A DNA stretch of 64,000 nucleotides from Agromyces sp. H66 (GTDB taxonomy: Bacteria; Actinomycetota; Actinomycetes; Actinomycetales; Microbacteriaceae): NCBI RefSeq assembly GCF_004959775.1, contig NZ_SJZG01000010.1, positions 77,649-141,648 of the forward strand, read 5' to 3'. Of the stretch, positions 44,389-53,523 are shown piece by piece. The first letter of the stretch is position 1. The number at the start of each line of letters is the position of its first letter. The notes beneath the pieces were generated by a model. That model was not told the origin of the DNA, searched no databases, and was given only the letters and a program-made list of their open reading frames with translations. The position numbers and the translations under genes were made by a program.

Positions 44389-44418
44389 GGCGGCGCGTCG
44401 GGTGCGAGGATGGGATGC

Positions 44419-44994
44419 ATGGACCTGCATATCACCGGGGATGCCGCGGCCGACCGGCTTCTCAGCGACGACGCGTTCGCCCTGCTCGTGGGCATGCTGC
44501 TCGACCAGCAGGTCGCGATGGAGACGGCGTTCGCGGGGCCCGAGAAGATCCGCGAGCGCACCGGATCGATCGAGCCGGCGTCGATCGCGGCGCACGACCC
44601 CGAGGCACTCGTCGAGGCGTTCAAGCAGACGCCGGCCGTGCACCGGTATCCGGGGTCGATGGCCGGGCGCGTGCAGGCGCTCGCCGCTGCCGTGCGCGAC
44701 GACTGGGGCGGCGAGGCATCCGCCATCTGGACCCAGGGCGACCCCGACGGCGCCGAGGTGCTCAAGCGGCTGAAGGCGCTGCCGGGCTTCGGCGAGCAGA
44801 AGGCCAAGATCTTCCTGGCGCTGCTCGGCAAGCAGTGCGGCCTCGAGGCGCCGGGCTGGCGCGAGGCGGCCGGGCACTACGGGGCCGACGGCACGTTCGC
44901 GTCGGTGGCCGACATCGTGGACCCCGAGTCGCTGGCCAAGGTGCGAGCCACGAAGCAGGCGGCGAAGGCCGCCGCGAAGGCCGCGAACGGCTGA
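44419..44994 (+). CDS. HhH-GPD-type base excision repair protein
   Basis: 191 residues. The N-terminal helical part (FALLVGMLLDQQVAMETAF) and the helix-hairpin-helix LKALPGFGEQKAKIFLALLG belong to the HhH-GPD DNA glycosylase superfamily. The protein is shorter than AlkA or Nth, has no iron-sulfur cysteines, and ends in a lysine/alanine-rich tail. Members of this short actinobacterial group are named glycosylases by similarity only. The ATG at 44419 is the last plausible start; 44341 would add a segment inside the inverted repeat. Confidence 0.85.
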   Translation: MDLHITGDAAADRLLSDDAFALLVGMLLDQQVAMETAFAGPEKIRERTGSIEPASIAAHDPEALVEAFKQTPAVHRYPGSMAGRVQALAAAVRDDWGGEASAIWTQGDPDGAEVLKRLKALPGFGEQKAKIFLALLGKQCGLEAPGWREAAGHYGADGTFASVADIVDPESLAKVRATKQAAKAAAKAANG

Positions 44995-45009
44995 GCCCGC
45001 ACGCCGCGC

Positions 45010-45530
45010 TCAGCCCAACCGGGTGAGCGCGGTGATCGACATCGTCGACGACTGGCCGTTCAGGCAGGTCTGGTAGAGCAGGTCGTACCCGCGAGGGAGG
45101 TCGTCGGTCGTCGCCGCGTCCTGATCCAGCATGCGCACGATGCCCTCGACGCGGTAGACGCCCTCGTGCACTCCGGTGAGGCGGATGACGGTGCCGGCGT
45201 CGTCGGGGAAGTCCTTGCCGCGGCACGACCAGTGCTCGGCGATGGTCGGGTGTGCCGGTGTACCGCTCGGTGAGGTCGACGGAGCAGCGGCACGCGTCGA
45301 GCTCGGGATACCAGCCCGAGGCCCAGACATGGTTGACGTACCCGGCGCTCGCGAAAAGCGTCTGGTGCTCGTTCCAGGCGGTCACGGCCTCCGCGAGTGC
45401 GTCGACGGGACCGCCGAGGGCGCGCACGCTCTCCTCGAGACGGGCCAGGTCGTCGAACTCGAGCGTCTCGAGCGCGGCGGCCGATTCGAGCTGCGGGGCG
45501 CCGAACCGGATGAGCGAGCGGTCGGTGCGC
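45010..45530 (-). pseudogene. unrecognised gene with an internal frameshift
   Basis: Two frames on the minus strand join into one plausible protein. The first part reads SLIRFGAPQLESAAALETLE, then AVTAWNEHQTLFASAGYVNHV and ASGWYPELDACRCSVDLTER. Near 45255 the frame shifts to PTIAEHWSCRGKDFPDDAGTV, VHEGVYRVEGIVRMLD and RGYDLLYQTCLNG, ending at 45010. GC-rich third positions support coding in both parts. I do not recognise a family and see no good start codon. Its upstream end runs towards the operator before the ytfQ-like gene. Confidence 0.45.
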
Positions 45531-45596
45531 CGCCCGCCCGAGCCCGCATGGGTGAGCCGAACAGGACGCGCTGTCGGAGCGTCTCCGAAATGCCAC

Positions 45597-45624
45597 TTGT
45601 GAGCGCTAACAAGTGAGCGCTAAC
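45597..45624 (+). promoter_or_regulatory. tandem LacI-type operators before the ytfQ-like gene
   Basis: GTGAGCGCTAAC occurs at 45599-45610 and 45613-45624, a period of 14. The palindromic core AGCGCT with TTGT/ACAA flanks is a standard LacI-family operator. The regulator at 50743, at the end of this operon, is the likely binder. Confidence 0.7.
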
Positions 45625-45723
45625 ATCCTGAGTGCAGCAGGACGACCTGACTGCCCGGCGCACCAGGAATCCCAGCAACGACGCACTTTCGCCGGCACCA
45701 CTGAACAAGGAGGTTCACCCCTG

Positions 45724-46710
45724 ATGAAGAAGCTCATCGGTCTCGCCGCGGCCGGCGCCATGCTCGTCGCCCTGGCCGGCTGCGCAAGCGAGGGCGGCGG
45801 CGCCGCCGCCGAGAGCGGCCCCAAGCCCCTCGACGAACTCGTGGTCGGCTTCGCGCAGGTCGGCGCGGAGAGCGGCTGGCGCACCGCCAACACCAAGGAC
45901 ATCCAGGCCGCCTTCGAGGAGGCCGGCATCGAGCTCAAGTTCTCCGATGCGCAGCAGAAGCAGGAGAACCAGATCAAGGCGATCCGCTCGTACATCCAGC
46001 AGCAGGTCGACGTGATCGCGTTCTCACCGGTCGTCGAGACCGGTTGGGACGCCGTGCTCAACGAGGCGAAGGCCGCGGGCATCCCGGTCGTGCTCACCGA
46101 CCGCGCGGTCGACTCGAAGGACGAGTCGCTCTACGTGTCGTTCCTCGGCTCCGATTTCGTGAAGGAGGGCGAGAAGGCCGGCCAGTGGGTGCTCGACGAG
46201 TACGCCGACGCGACCGAGCCCGTCGAGATCATCCAGCTCGAGGGCACCACGGGCGCCGCGCCCGCGATCGACCGTGCCGAGGGCTTCGCCGAGGTCATCT
46301 CCGAGAACCCGAACCTCGAGGTGGTCGCCAGCCAGACCGGCGACTTCACGCGGGCCGGCGGCAAGCAGGTCACCGAGGCGCTGCTGAAGTCGAACCCGGG
46401 CGTCGACCTCATCTACGCGCACAACGACGACATGGGCCTCGGCGCGATCGAGGCGATCGAGGCGGCGGGCCTGAAGCCCGGCGAGGACATCAAGATCGTC
46501 ACGGTCGACGCGGTGAAGGACGGCATGCAGGCCCTCGCCGACGGCAAGATCAACTTCATCGTCGAGTGCTCGCCCTTGCTCGGCAAGCAGTTGATCGAGA
46601 TCATCAAGCAGATCAACGACGGTGAGACTCCCCAGAAGCGCATCATCACCGAGGAGACCACCTTCACGCAGGAGCAGGCGATCGAGGCGCTTCCCGACCG
46701 CCAGTACTGA
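45724..46710 (+). CDS. ytfQ: sugar ABC transporter binding lipoprotein, YtfQ-like
   Basis: 328 residues. AGGAGG lies ten bases before the ATG at 45724. The signal peptide ends in the lipobox VALAGCAS. The mature protein is an RbsB-type binding protein (VVGFAQVGAESGWRTANTKD, DVIAFSPVVETGWDAVL, YAHNDDMGLGAIEAIEAAG); the GAESGWR run is typical of the galactofuranose-binding YtfQ group. Followed by ATPase and two permease genes. The sugar is inferred from the four-gene layout. Confidence 0.9.
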   Translation: MKKLIGLAAAGAMLVALAGCASEGGGAAAESGPKPLDELVVGFAQVGAESGWRTANTKDIQAAFEEAGIELKFSDAQQKQENQIKAIRSYIQQQVDVIAFSPVVETGWDAVLNEAKAAGIPVVLTDRAVDSKDESLYVSFLGSDFVKEGEKAGQWVLDEYADATEPVEIIQLEGTTGAAPAIDRAEGFAEVISENPNLEVVASQTGDFTRAGGKQVTEALLKSNPGVDLIYAHNDDMGLGAIEAIEAAGLKPGEDIKIVTVDAVKDGMQALADGKINFIVECSPLLGKQLIEIIKQINDGETPQKRIITEETTFTQEQAIEALPDRQY

Positions 46711-46717
46711 GTTCCAG

Positions 46718-46749
46718 TGAGCGGATGTCGCAGCCGCGGCATCCGCTCA
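46718..46749 (+). terminator. stem-loop between ytfQ- and ytfR-like genes
   Basis: TGAGCGGATG (46718-46727) pairs with CATCCGCTCA (46740-46749); the 12-base centre may pair further. As with the other two binding-protein genes, it would favour the first cistron. Confidence 0.6.
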
Positions 46750-46832
46750 CCCGAACGCCTCGGCGGGTGCGCGGCCGTCCATGCCGCGCACCCGCCTCCC
46801 CACGCTTCACCACCAGCTCGATGGAGAGACAC

Positions 46833-48494
46833 GTGAACCAGGCACCCCCGGCCCCGGTCGTCGAGATGCGCGACATCTCGATCAGCTTCCCGGGCGTGAA
46901 GGCGCTCGACGGCGTCGACTTCCGCATGTTCCCCGGCGAGGTGCACTCGCTCATGGGCGAGAACGGCGCCGGCAAGTCCACGCTCATCAAGGCGCTCACG
47001 GGCGTCTACGGCATCGACGCCGGCACGATCACGCTCGCCGGCGACCGGGTGTCGTTCTCCGGCCCGGCGCAGGCGCAGGCCGCCGGCATCTCGACGGTGT
47101 ACCAGGAGGTGAACCTCCTGCCGAACCTGTCGGTCGCCGAGAACATCATGCTCGGCCGCGAGCCGCGCCGCCTCGGCTCGATCGGCTGGCGCGCGATGCG
47201 CCGCCGCGCGGCCGAGCTGCTCGCCGGCCTCAACCTCGACATCGACCCCGGGTCGCTGCTCGGCGACCACTCGCTCGCGGTGCAGCAGCTCGTCGCCATC
47301 GCGCGCGCGATCGACGTGCAGGCGAAGGTGCTCATCCTCGACGAGCCAACGTCGAGCCTCGACGCCGACGAGGTCGCCGAGCTCTTCCGGGTCATCCGCT
47401 CGCTGAAGGAACAGGGCGTCGCGATCCTGTTCGTCTCGCACTTCCTCGACCAGGTCTACGAGATCTGCGACCGCCTCACGGTGCTGCGCAACGGCAAGCT
47501 CGTGGGGGAGTACCTCGTCGACGAGCTGCTGCGCATCGACCTCGTGCAGAAGATGATCGGCAAGGAGCTCACGACGCTCGACGACCTCGAGCAGCGCGCC
47601 CGTTCGGTCGTCGTCGACGATTCGGATGCCGCGGTGTTCGTGAATGCGGCGGGGCTCGGGCGTCGCGGCGCCATCAACCCGGCCGACCTGCCCATCGCGG
47701 CCGGCGAGGTCGTGGGCCTCGCGGGCCTGCTCGGATCGGGCCGCACCGAGTTCGCCCGGCTCCTCGGCGGCATCGACCGCGCGGATGCCGGCGAGCTCAC
47801 GATCGGCGGCCGGCCGACGAAGCTCCGCACGCCGCGCCAGGCCATCGCACACCGCATCGCGTTCTCATCCGAGAATCGCCGCGACGAGGGCATCGTCGGC
47901 GACCTCACCGTGCGCGACAACATCGTGCTCGCGCTGCAGGCCGACCGCGGCTGGTTCCGGCCCATCCCGAAGAAGCGGCAGGACGAGCTCGCGCAGAGCT
48001 ACATCCAGGCGCTGAACATCCGCCCGGGCAATCCCGACGCGCTCGTGCGCAACCTCTCGGGCGGCAACCAGCAGAAGGTGCTGCTCGCCCGCTGGCTCGC
48101 GATCGCCCCGCGCCTCCTCATCCTCGACGAGCCGACGCGCGGCATCGACATCGGCGCGAAGGCCGAGATCCAGAAGCTCGTCTTCAACCTCGCCGAGAAC
48201 GGCATGAGCGTGCTGTTCATCTCGGCCGAGCTCGAGGAGGTGCTGCGCCTCAGCCACCGCATCGTCGTGCTCCGCGACCGGCACGTGGTCGCCGACCTCG
48301 AGAACGACGGGCTCACCGTCGATTCGCTGCTCGCCCTCATCGCCGACGGCTCGGTCGAGAGCGATGAGCCGGTTCGGGATGTCGCGGCCGCGGCATCCGT
48401 CACCGCTGCATCGGTCACCGGCCACACGGAAGACCCGACCGCCGACCACCCCGCCCCCACCACCGCCGACCACACCGAAGGAGGCCGCCGATGA
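46833..48494 (+). CDS. ytfR: sugar ABC transporter ATPase, YtfR-like double cassette
   Basis: 553 residues. The first cassette has Walker [27 protein letters not shown] and Walker [12 protein letters not shown]; the second has GLLGSGRTEFARL, signature [14 protein letters not shown] and [14 protein letters not shown]. The C-terminal tail of about 50 residues is Ala/Thr rich. GGAGAG four bases before the GTG at 46833 supports that start; ATG 46821 is 12 bases earlier. The stop overlaps the first permease by four bases. Confidence 0.94.
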   Translation: MNQAPPAPVVEMRDISISFPGVKALDGVDFRMFPGEVHSLMGENGAGKSTLIKALTGVYGIDAGTITLAGDRVSFSGPAQAQAAGISTVYQEVNLLPNLSVAENIMLGREPRRLGSIGWRAMRRRAAELLAGLNLDIDPGSLLGDHSLAVQQLVAIARAIDVQAKVLILDEPTSSLDADEVAELFRVIRSLKEQGVAILFVSHFLDQVYEICDRLTVLRNGKLVGEYLVDELLRIDLVQKMIGKELTTLDDLEQRARSVVVDDSDAAVFVNAAGLGRRGAINPADLPIAAGEVVGLAGLLGSGRTEFARLLGGIDRADAGELTIGGRPTKLRTPRQAIAHRIAFSSENRRDEGIVGDLTVRDNIVLALQADRGWFRPIPKKRQDELAQSYIQALNIRPGNPDALVRNLSGGNQQKVLLARWLAIAPRLLILDEPTRGIDIGAKAEIQKLVFNLAENGMSVLFISAELEEVLRLSHRIVVLRDRHVVADLENDGLTVDSLLALIADGSVESDEPVRDVAAAASVTAASVTGHTEDPTADHPAPTTADHTEGGRR

Positions 48495-49537
48495 GCGCCC
48501 TGCTCGCCCGCATCGTCGCGCACCGGCTGTTCTGGCCGGTCGTCATGCTCGTGGTGCTGCTCGTGATCAACCTGGTCGCGTTCCCCGGATTCTTCACGAT
48601 CAGCGTGCGCGACGGGCACCTGTTCGGCAGCCTCATCGACATCCTGCGCAACGGCGCGCCGACGCTCATCATCGCGGTCGGCATGACGCTCGTGATCGCC
48701 ACGCGAGGCATCGACCTGTCGGTGGGCGCGGTCGCCGCGATCTCGGGGGCGGTCGCGTGCTCGATCATCCTCGGATCGCCCGAGCCCGGCAGCCTCGCGA
48801 CGGTCGCCGTGGCCGTGACGGTGGCGCTCGTCATCTCGCTCGTGCTCGGCGTGTGGAACGGATTCCTCGTCGCGGTCATCGGCATCCAGCCGATCATCGC
48901 GACGCTCATCCTCATGACGGCGGGCCGCGGCGTGGCGATGCTCATCACCGAAGGCCAGATCCTCACCGTGAACAGCCCGCCGTTCAAGTTCCTCGGCTCG
49001 GGCTTCTGGTTCGGCGTTCCGATCGCCGTCATCATCGCGGCCGTCGTGTTCGGCGTCGCGGCGCTCGTGACCCGGCGCACGGCGCTCGGCATGTTCATCG
49101 AGTCGGTCGGCATCAACCCCGAGGCGAGCCGCCAGTCGGGCGTGCGGGCGCGTGGGCTGCTCGTCGTCGTGTACACGTTCTGCGCGTTCTGCGCGGCGAT
49201 CGCCGGGCTCATCCTCACGGCCAACACGGCGGCAGCCGACGCGAACAACACGGGCCTGTTCATCGAGCTCGACGCGATCCTCGCCGTGGTGATCGGCGGC
49301 ACGTCGCTCGCCGGCGGCCGCTACTCGCTGCTCGGCACGCTCGTCGGCGCCCTGGTCATCCAGACGCTCGTGACCACGGTGTACACGGTCGGCATCCCGC
49401 CGATCGCGACCATGGTGTTCAAGGCGGCGGTCGTCACCGTGGTGTGCCTGTTGCAGTCGCCCACCACGGCAGAGGCGTTCAGCGGGTTCCGCCGAAGGCT
49501 CGCCATCCGGGCCGGGAAGGGGGCGGCGGCCTCATGA
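48491..49537 (+). CDS. ytfT: sugar ABC transporter permease, YtfT-like
   Basis: 348 residues, about eight to ten membrane helices. GMTLVIATRGIDLSVGAV and FIESVGINPEASRQSGVRAR are the RbsC/YtfT signatures; AVVIGGTSLAGGRYSLLGTL closes the core. Start and stop both overlap neighbours by four bases, so three or four subunits are made from one coupled message. Confidence 0.94.
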   Translation: MSALLARIVAHRLFWPVVMLVVLLVINLVAFPGFFTISVRDGHLFGSLIDILRNGAPTLIIAVGMTLVIATRGIDLSVGAVAAISGAVACSIILGSPEPGSLATVAVAVTVALVISLVLGVWNGFLVAVIGIQPIIATLILMTAGRGVAMLITEGQILTVNSPPFKFLGSGFWFGVPIAVIIAAVVFGVAALVTRRTALGMFIESVGINPEASRQSGVRARGLLVVVYTFCAFCAAIAGLILTANTAAADANNTGLFIELDAILAVVIGGTSLAGGRYSLLGTLVGALVIQTLVTTVYTVGIPPIATMVFKAAVVTVVCLLQSPTTAEAFSGFRRRLAIRAGKGAAAS

Positions 49538-50616
49538 CGAAGCTCATCGACGCACCCGCACGCCCCGGCCGGCCGGCCGGCCCCGGCCGCGGCGGACCAG
49601 CCGGCGGCACCGGCCCCGGCGGCGGCGGCACTCGCCGCAACGTCGGCAGCGGCATCCGGAACCTGATGACCAGCCCGAAGTACGGCCCGGTCATGGTGAC
49701 CGCCGTGCTGTTCGTCGCCGTGTTCGTGATCGGCGGCGTGCGCTACCGCGGGTTCTTCTCGGGGCAGGTGTTCCTCAACCTGCTCGTCGACAACTCGTAC
49801 CTCATCGTGCTCGCGGTGGGCATGACGTTCGTGATCCTCACGGGCGGCATCGACCTCTCGGTGGGCGCGGTCGTCGCGCTCAGCGGCATGATTGCGGCGA
49901 GCCTGCTGCAGACCGGCTGGTCGCCCGGCGCGGTGATCCCGCTGATCCTGGTGCTCACGAGCGTGCTCGGCCTGCTCGTGGGGCTCATGATCCACGTGTT
50001 CAAGGTGCAGCCGTTCATCGCGACGCTCGCGGCGATGTTCCTCGCGCGCGGCCTCTGCTACGTGATCAGCCAGAGCTCGATCGCGATCACCGACCCGACG
50101 TTCGTGCAGCTCGCGGTCGCGCGCATCCCGCTCGGCGGCGGCCTGTCGATCACCGCGAGCGTCATCATCGCGCTCGTGGTCGTCGCGCTCGCCGTGTGGG
50201 TGCTGCACGCGACGCGGTTCGGGCGAACCGTGTACGCGATCGGTGGCGGCGAGACATCCGGCCTGCTCATGGGCCTTCCGGTGGCGCGCACCAAGGTGCT
50301 CGTCTACGTCATCTCGGGGTTCTGCTCGGGCCTCGCGGGCGTGCTGTTCACCTTCTACACGCTCTCGGGCTACCCGCTCACGGCGATCGGCACCGAGCTC
50401 GACGCCATCGCCGCGGTCGTGATCGGCGGCACGCTGCTCACCGGCGGCTACGGGTTCGTGCTCGGGTCGGTGCTCGGCGTGCTGGTGCTCGGGGTCATCC
50501 AGACGATCATCACGTTCGAGGGCACCCTCTCGTCGTGGTGGACGCGGATCTTCATCGGCGTGCTGCTGCTCGTCTTCATCATCCTGCAGAAGGTGCTCAC
50601 GGCCAGGCGGCGGTGA
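49534..50616 (+). CDS. yjfF: sugar ABC transporter permease, YjfF-like
   Basis: 360 residues. A Gly/Pro/Arg-rich cytoplasmic lead of about 45 residues (GRGGPAGGTGPGGGGTRRN) precedes the membrane part, which shows GMTFVILTGGIDLSVGAV and YAIGGGETSGLLMGLPVART. Two different permease genes after one ATPase gene is the layout of the ytfQRT-yjfF galactofuranose system, which is why that assignment is preferred to ribose. Confidence 0.93.
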   Translation: MTKLIDAPARPGRPAGPGRGGPAGGTGPGGGGTRRNVGSGIRNLMTSPKYGPVMVTAVLFVAVFVIGGVRYRGFFSGQVFLNLLVDNSYLIVLAVGMTFVILTGGIDLSVGAVVALSGMIAASLLQTGWSPGAVIPLILVLTSVLGLLVGLMIHVFKVQPFIATLAAMFLARGLCYVISQSSIAITDPTFVQLAVARIPLGGGLSITASVIIALVVVALAVWVLHATRFGRTVYAIGGGETSGLLMGLPVARTKVLVYVISGFCSGLAGVLFTFYTLSGYPLTAIGTELDAIAAVVIGGTLLTGGYGFVLGSVLGVLVLGVIQTIITFEGTLSSWWTRIFIGVLLLVFIILQKVLTARRR

Positions 50617-50688
50617 GGGATGCCACGTGGCCGAGGGTCCGGCGCCGAGCCGGGCCTTCCGCCTCCCGGCCGGAGCATCACCGGGCGG

Positions 50689-50694
50689 GATAAT
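50689..50694 (+). promoter_or_regulatory. possible -10 element of the LacI-type gene
   Basis: GATAAT lies about 50 bases before the GTG at 50743. No good -35 hexamer is seen, so the gene may also be read through from the transporter operon. Confidence 0.3.
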
Positions 50695-50742
50695 CGACGG
50701 AGAACGATCGCGCCGGCGGCGCGAGACAGGAGCGCGGCGCGA

Positions 50743-51783
50743 GTGGGCGACCGAGACGACAAGGCGCGGGTCGCGACGATCTTCGACGTCGCGAGGCTGG
50801 CCGGGGTGTCGCACCAGACGGTCTCGCGCGTGCTCAACGACCTGCCGAACGTGCGGCCCGCGACGCGAGCGCGCGTCGAGCAGGCGATCGCGCAGCTCAG
50901 GTACGTGCCGTCGCCCGCGGCCCGCGCGCTCGTCACCCGTCGCACCCGCACCCTCGGCCTCATCGTCACCGGGGCACCCGACTACGGCCCGTCGTCGACG
51001 GCGCTGCACTTCAACGAGGCCGCGCGCGACGCCCGGTATTCGGTCATCACCGCGAGCATGCTCGAGACGGATGCCCCGAGCCTCCGTTCCGCGGCCGAAC
51101 TCCTCGTGCGCCAGAACGTCGAGGCCATCGTGCTCATCGCCGCGCAGCGGGAGGCGCTCGACGCGCTCGACGGCATCGAGCTGGGCGTGCCGATCGTGGC
51201 CGTCGCCTCGGAGGATCGCGGCGGCATGCATCGCGTCTGGCTCGACCAGTACGCGGGGGCCCGGCTCGCGGTCGAGCACCTCATCGCGCTCGGGCACCGC
51301 GAGATCCGGCACGTCAGCGGCCCGGTCAACTCGATGGACGGTGCCGAACGCGTGCGCGGTTGGACGGCCGCGCTCGCCGAGCACGGCCTTGCCGCTCGCG
51401 AGCCGCTCGTGGGGGACTGGTCGCCCGGCAGCGGGTACGTGCACGGTCGGGCGCTCGCGCGCGACGCCGAGATGACCGCCGTGTTCGTGTCGAACGACCA
51501 GATGGCACTCGGCGTGATGCATGCGCTCACCGAGGCGGGGCTCTCGGTGCCCGGCGACGTGAGCGTGGTCGGCTTCGACGACATCCCCGAGGCGGCGTAC
51601 TTCGCCCCGCCGCTCACGACCGTGCGCCAGGACTTCGACGCGCTCGGTCGTGACGCGATGGCCGGCGTGCTCGCCGTGCTCGGCGACGACGAGCGGCTCA
51701 TGCCGGCGCCGCGAGTGCCCGACCTCGTCGTGCGCGTGAGCACGGCGGTGCCGGCCCGCGACCGGGCGGCGCTCGAGCGCTGA
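50743..51783 (+). CDS. LacI-family regulator of the ytf-type operon
   Basis: 346 residues from a GTG with AGGAGCG upstream. The helix-turn-helix IFDVARLAGVSHQTVSRVLN and sensor domain (GLIVTGAPDYGPSSTALHFN, VSVVGFDDIPEAAYFAPPLT) closely resemble the araR-like protein at 32895, suggesting common descent. It follows the permease genes by 126 bases and is the natural candidate to bind the GTGAGCGCTAAC repeats at the head of the operon. Confidence 0.9.
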   Translation: MGDRDDKARVATIFDVARLAGVSHQTVSRVLNDLPNVRPATRARVEQAIAQLRYVPSPAARALVTRRTRTLGLIVTGAPDYGPSSTALHFNEAARDARYSVITASMLETDAPSLRSAAELLVRQNVEAIVLIAAQREALDALDGIELGVPIVAVASEDRGGMHRVWLDQYAGARLAVEHLIALGHREIRHVSGPVNSMDGAERVRGWTAALAEHGLAAREPLVGDWSPGSGYVHGRALARDAEMTAVFVSNDQMALGVMHALTEAGLSVPGDVSVVGFDDIPEAAYFAPPLTTVRQDFDALGRDAMAGVLAVLGDDERLMPAPRVPDLVVRVSTAVPARDRAALER

Positions 51784-51907
51784 GGCGCGGGGCGCCCGCG
51801 CGGGTACGTGGCGCATGCGCCTGCGCGCCACGTGCGCGCCCTCCGCGCCACTTCGGCTGGCGCACAGGCCGCAGAAGTGGCGCGCAGCGGCGCGGCGCGG
51901 CGGGAGG

Positions 51908-52705
51908 TCAGCCGACGAGGAACTCCGCGATCGCGAGCGCCATGGTGCGCGGCTCCCAGCGGTGGTCGGCGGCGGCGATGGTGCGGGTCTCGGCGTTCGG
52001 CATGGTCGCGACGAGGGATGCCGCGGCCGACGTCATGATCGGCAGTGTCTCGTCGCCAACCAGCGCGAGGGTCGGCTGCACGATGCTCGCGAAGAGCTCG
52101 GCGCGCGGCGCGGACTGCGTCCAGGCGAGGGACTCGGCGTCGGGCTCGAGGCTCGGCGCGATGTCGAGCATCGTCTGCCAGGCAGGGCTCTGCTTGGCGC
52201 CCTCGAGCCACTCGGGCGGCATGTCGGCCATGTAGACCTCGAGCGTGCCCTCGCGGTCGCCGGCGGCGATGCGTTCGCGGAGCTCCTCGAGGAACACGCC
52301 GCCCTCGCGGCCCTCCTCGGGGTCGAGCGGCACCTCGAAGAAGACGAGCTTCGACACGGGCAGCCCCGCCGCCGCGGCCGCGAGCGCGATCGACCCGCCC
52401 GACGAGTTGCCGAACAGCGCGACCGCGTCGTCGGCCCCCTCGGTGAGCTCGTCGGCGAGCGCCCGCAGGTCATCGATCGTCTGGGCGAGCGTGATCGGGG
52501 CATCCGCCGGGCTCTCGCCGCGGCCGCGGCGGTCGTAGTCGACGACCGTGAACCCGTGCTCGGCGAGGTGCTGCGCCATTTCCACCGTCGCGGGATCGAA
52601 GCCGCGGAACTGCATCGCACCGCCGATGAGGATCACGGGCGGGCCCGAGCCCTCGATGTCGTACGCGATGCGCGTGCCGTCGGCGGATGTCACGAACTCG
52701 GTCAT
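51908..52705 (-). CDS. alpha/beta hydrolase
   Basis: 265 residues. The nucleophile elbow is LFGNSSGGSIAL, the oxyanion region VILIGGAMQFRGFDP, and a catalytic His appears in AAADHRWEPRTM near the C-terminus, with Asp likely in LALVGDETLP. It resembles small esterases and peroxidase-like hydrolases of the fold, with no specific substrate. AAGGGGG before the ATG at 52705 sets the start; the frame extends much further upstream through the nrd control region without coding features. Confidence 0.88.
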   Translation of the reverse strand: MTEFVTSADGTRIAYDIEGSGPPVILIGGAMQFRGFDPATVEMAQHLAEHGFTVVDYDRRGRGESPADAPITLAQTIDDLRALADELTEGADDAVALFGNSSGGSIALAAAAAGLPVSKLVFFEVPLDPEEGREGGVFLEELRERIAAGDREGTLEVYMADMPPEWLEGAKQSPAWQTMLDIAPSLEPDAESLAWTQSAPRAELFASIVQPTLALVGDETLPIMTSAAASLVATMPNAETRTIAAADHRWEPRTMALAIAEFLVG

Positions 52706-52999
52706 GCGGCCCCCTTGCGTCGGCCACAGGCTACGCGCGCCGCCCGACATCCTCCAGCGCCGCGAGGACTTGACGAGCGAATGTCGCGGCCCCCCGATCT
52801 GGGGCGTTCGCCGGTCCTCCGACACGCACCCGCCCGCCCCGGCGATGTCGGTGGGTGGTGGCAGGGTTGAAGGCACAACACCATATGTAGGGGTCGGTGG
52901 GGCGCTACGCCCCAAGGGTTCGTGCCGCGGCATCCGTGCGACACGCCGCGACACGCCCGACATCCGTCCACAGGCCCACGAGATTCCGATCTCACAGGC

Positions 53000-53085
53000 T
53001 GTGGATAACACGGGTGTCATTCGCGAGAATCCGCCGATCGCCGCGACATCCGTCATCCACAGCCGGTGGAAAGACCGGTGGATAA
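53000..53085. promoter_or_regulatory. three DnaA-box-like sites upstream of nrdHIEF
   Basis: TGTGGATAA (53000-53008) is a perfect DnaA box on the minus strand. TCATCCACA (53053-53061) and GGTGGATAA (53077-53085) each differ from the consensus TTATCCACA by one base. Their clustering suggests DnaA-linked control of nucleotide reduction. Confidence 0.55.
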
Positions 53086-53098
53086 CTACACGGATGTA

Positions 53099-53147
53099 AC
53101 TACATCATCTTGTGGCGGTTCAGTTCCGCAGCCACTAGATGTAGTAT
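53099..53147. promoter_or_regulatory. pair of NrdR boxes
   Basis: ACTACATCATCTTGTG (53099-53114) and CCACTAGATGTAGTAT (53132-53147) match the NrdR palindrome; their centres are 33 bases apart, about three helical turns, as usual for the ATP/dATP-sensing repressor. Confidence 0.8.
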
Positions 53148-53212
53148 TGAAGAACCGAATCAGCAACACCGGGGGCGGGCTCCTCCGAGCTCGAGAACAA
53201 CGAGGGGAAACC

Positions 53213-53446
53213 ATGACGGTCACGGTCTACACCAAGCCTTCCTGCGTCCAGTGCAACGCCACCTACCGGGCGCTCGACAGCAAGGGCATCGAGTACGAAG
53301 TGCTCGACGTCACCGCCGACGAGCACGCCCTCGCGCAGGTCAAAGAGCTCGGGTACCTCCAGGCCCCGGTCGTCATCACCGACGAAGACCACTGGTCGGG
53401 CTTTCGCCCCGACAAGATCGCCGAGCTCGCCTCGCGCCTCGCCTGA
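53213..53446 (+). CDS. nrdH: glutaredoxin-like NrdH
   Basis: 77 residues. The redox motif CVQC is at residues 11-14 (TVYTKPSCVQCNATYRAL), and the C-terminal part DHWSGFRPDKIAELA is the NrdH signature that lets it take electrons from thioredoxin reductase rather than glutathione. It reduces the disulfide formed in NrdE in each catalytic cycle. First gene of nrdHIEF. The ATG at 53213 matches the family start. Confidence 0.96.
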   Translation: MTVTVYTKPSCVQCNATYRALDSKGIEYEVLDVTADEHALAQVKELGYLQAPVVITDEDHWSGFRPDKIAELASRLA

Positions 53447-53523
53447 TGGCAACCCCGGCCTGACCTCGAGCGGAACCGTCCTCGAGATCAGGCCGGCGGT
53501 CATCAGGAGCACCACCCCGGTCC

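Larger units (their letters stand above)
52706..53212. other. 507-bp control region before nrdH
   Basis: No gene is seen. The right half holds the DnaA-box-like sites and the NrdR boxes listed separately; the left half (52706-52985) shows nothing I can name. Confidence 0.6.

Noticed and set aside
53000..53085. Chromosomal replication origin
   Set aside because: Only three DnaA-box-like sites, no AT-rich unwinding stretch, and no dnaA, dnaN or parAB nearby; control of nrdHIEF fits better.
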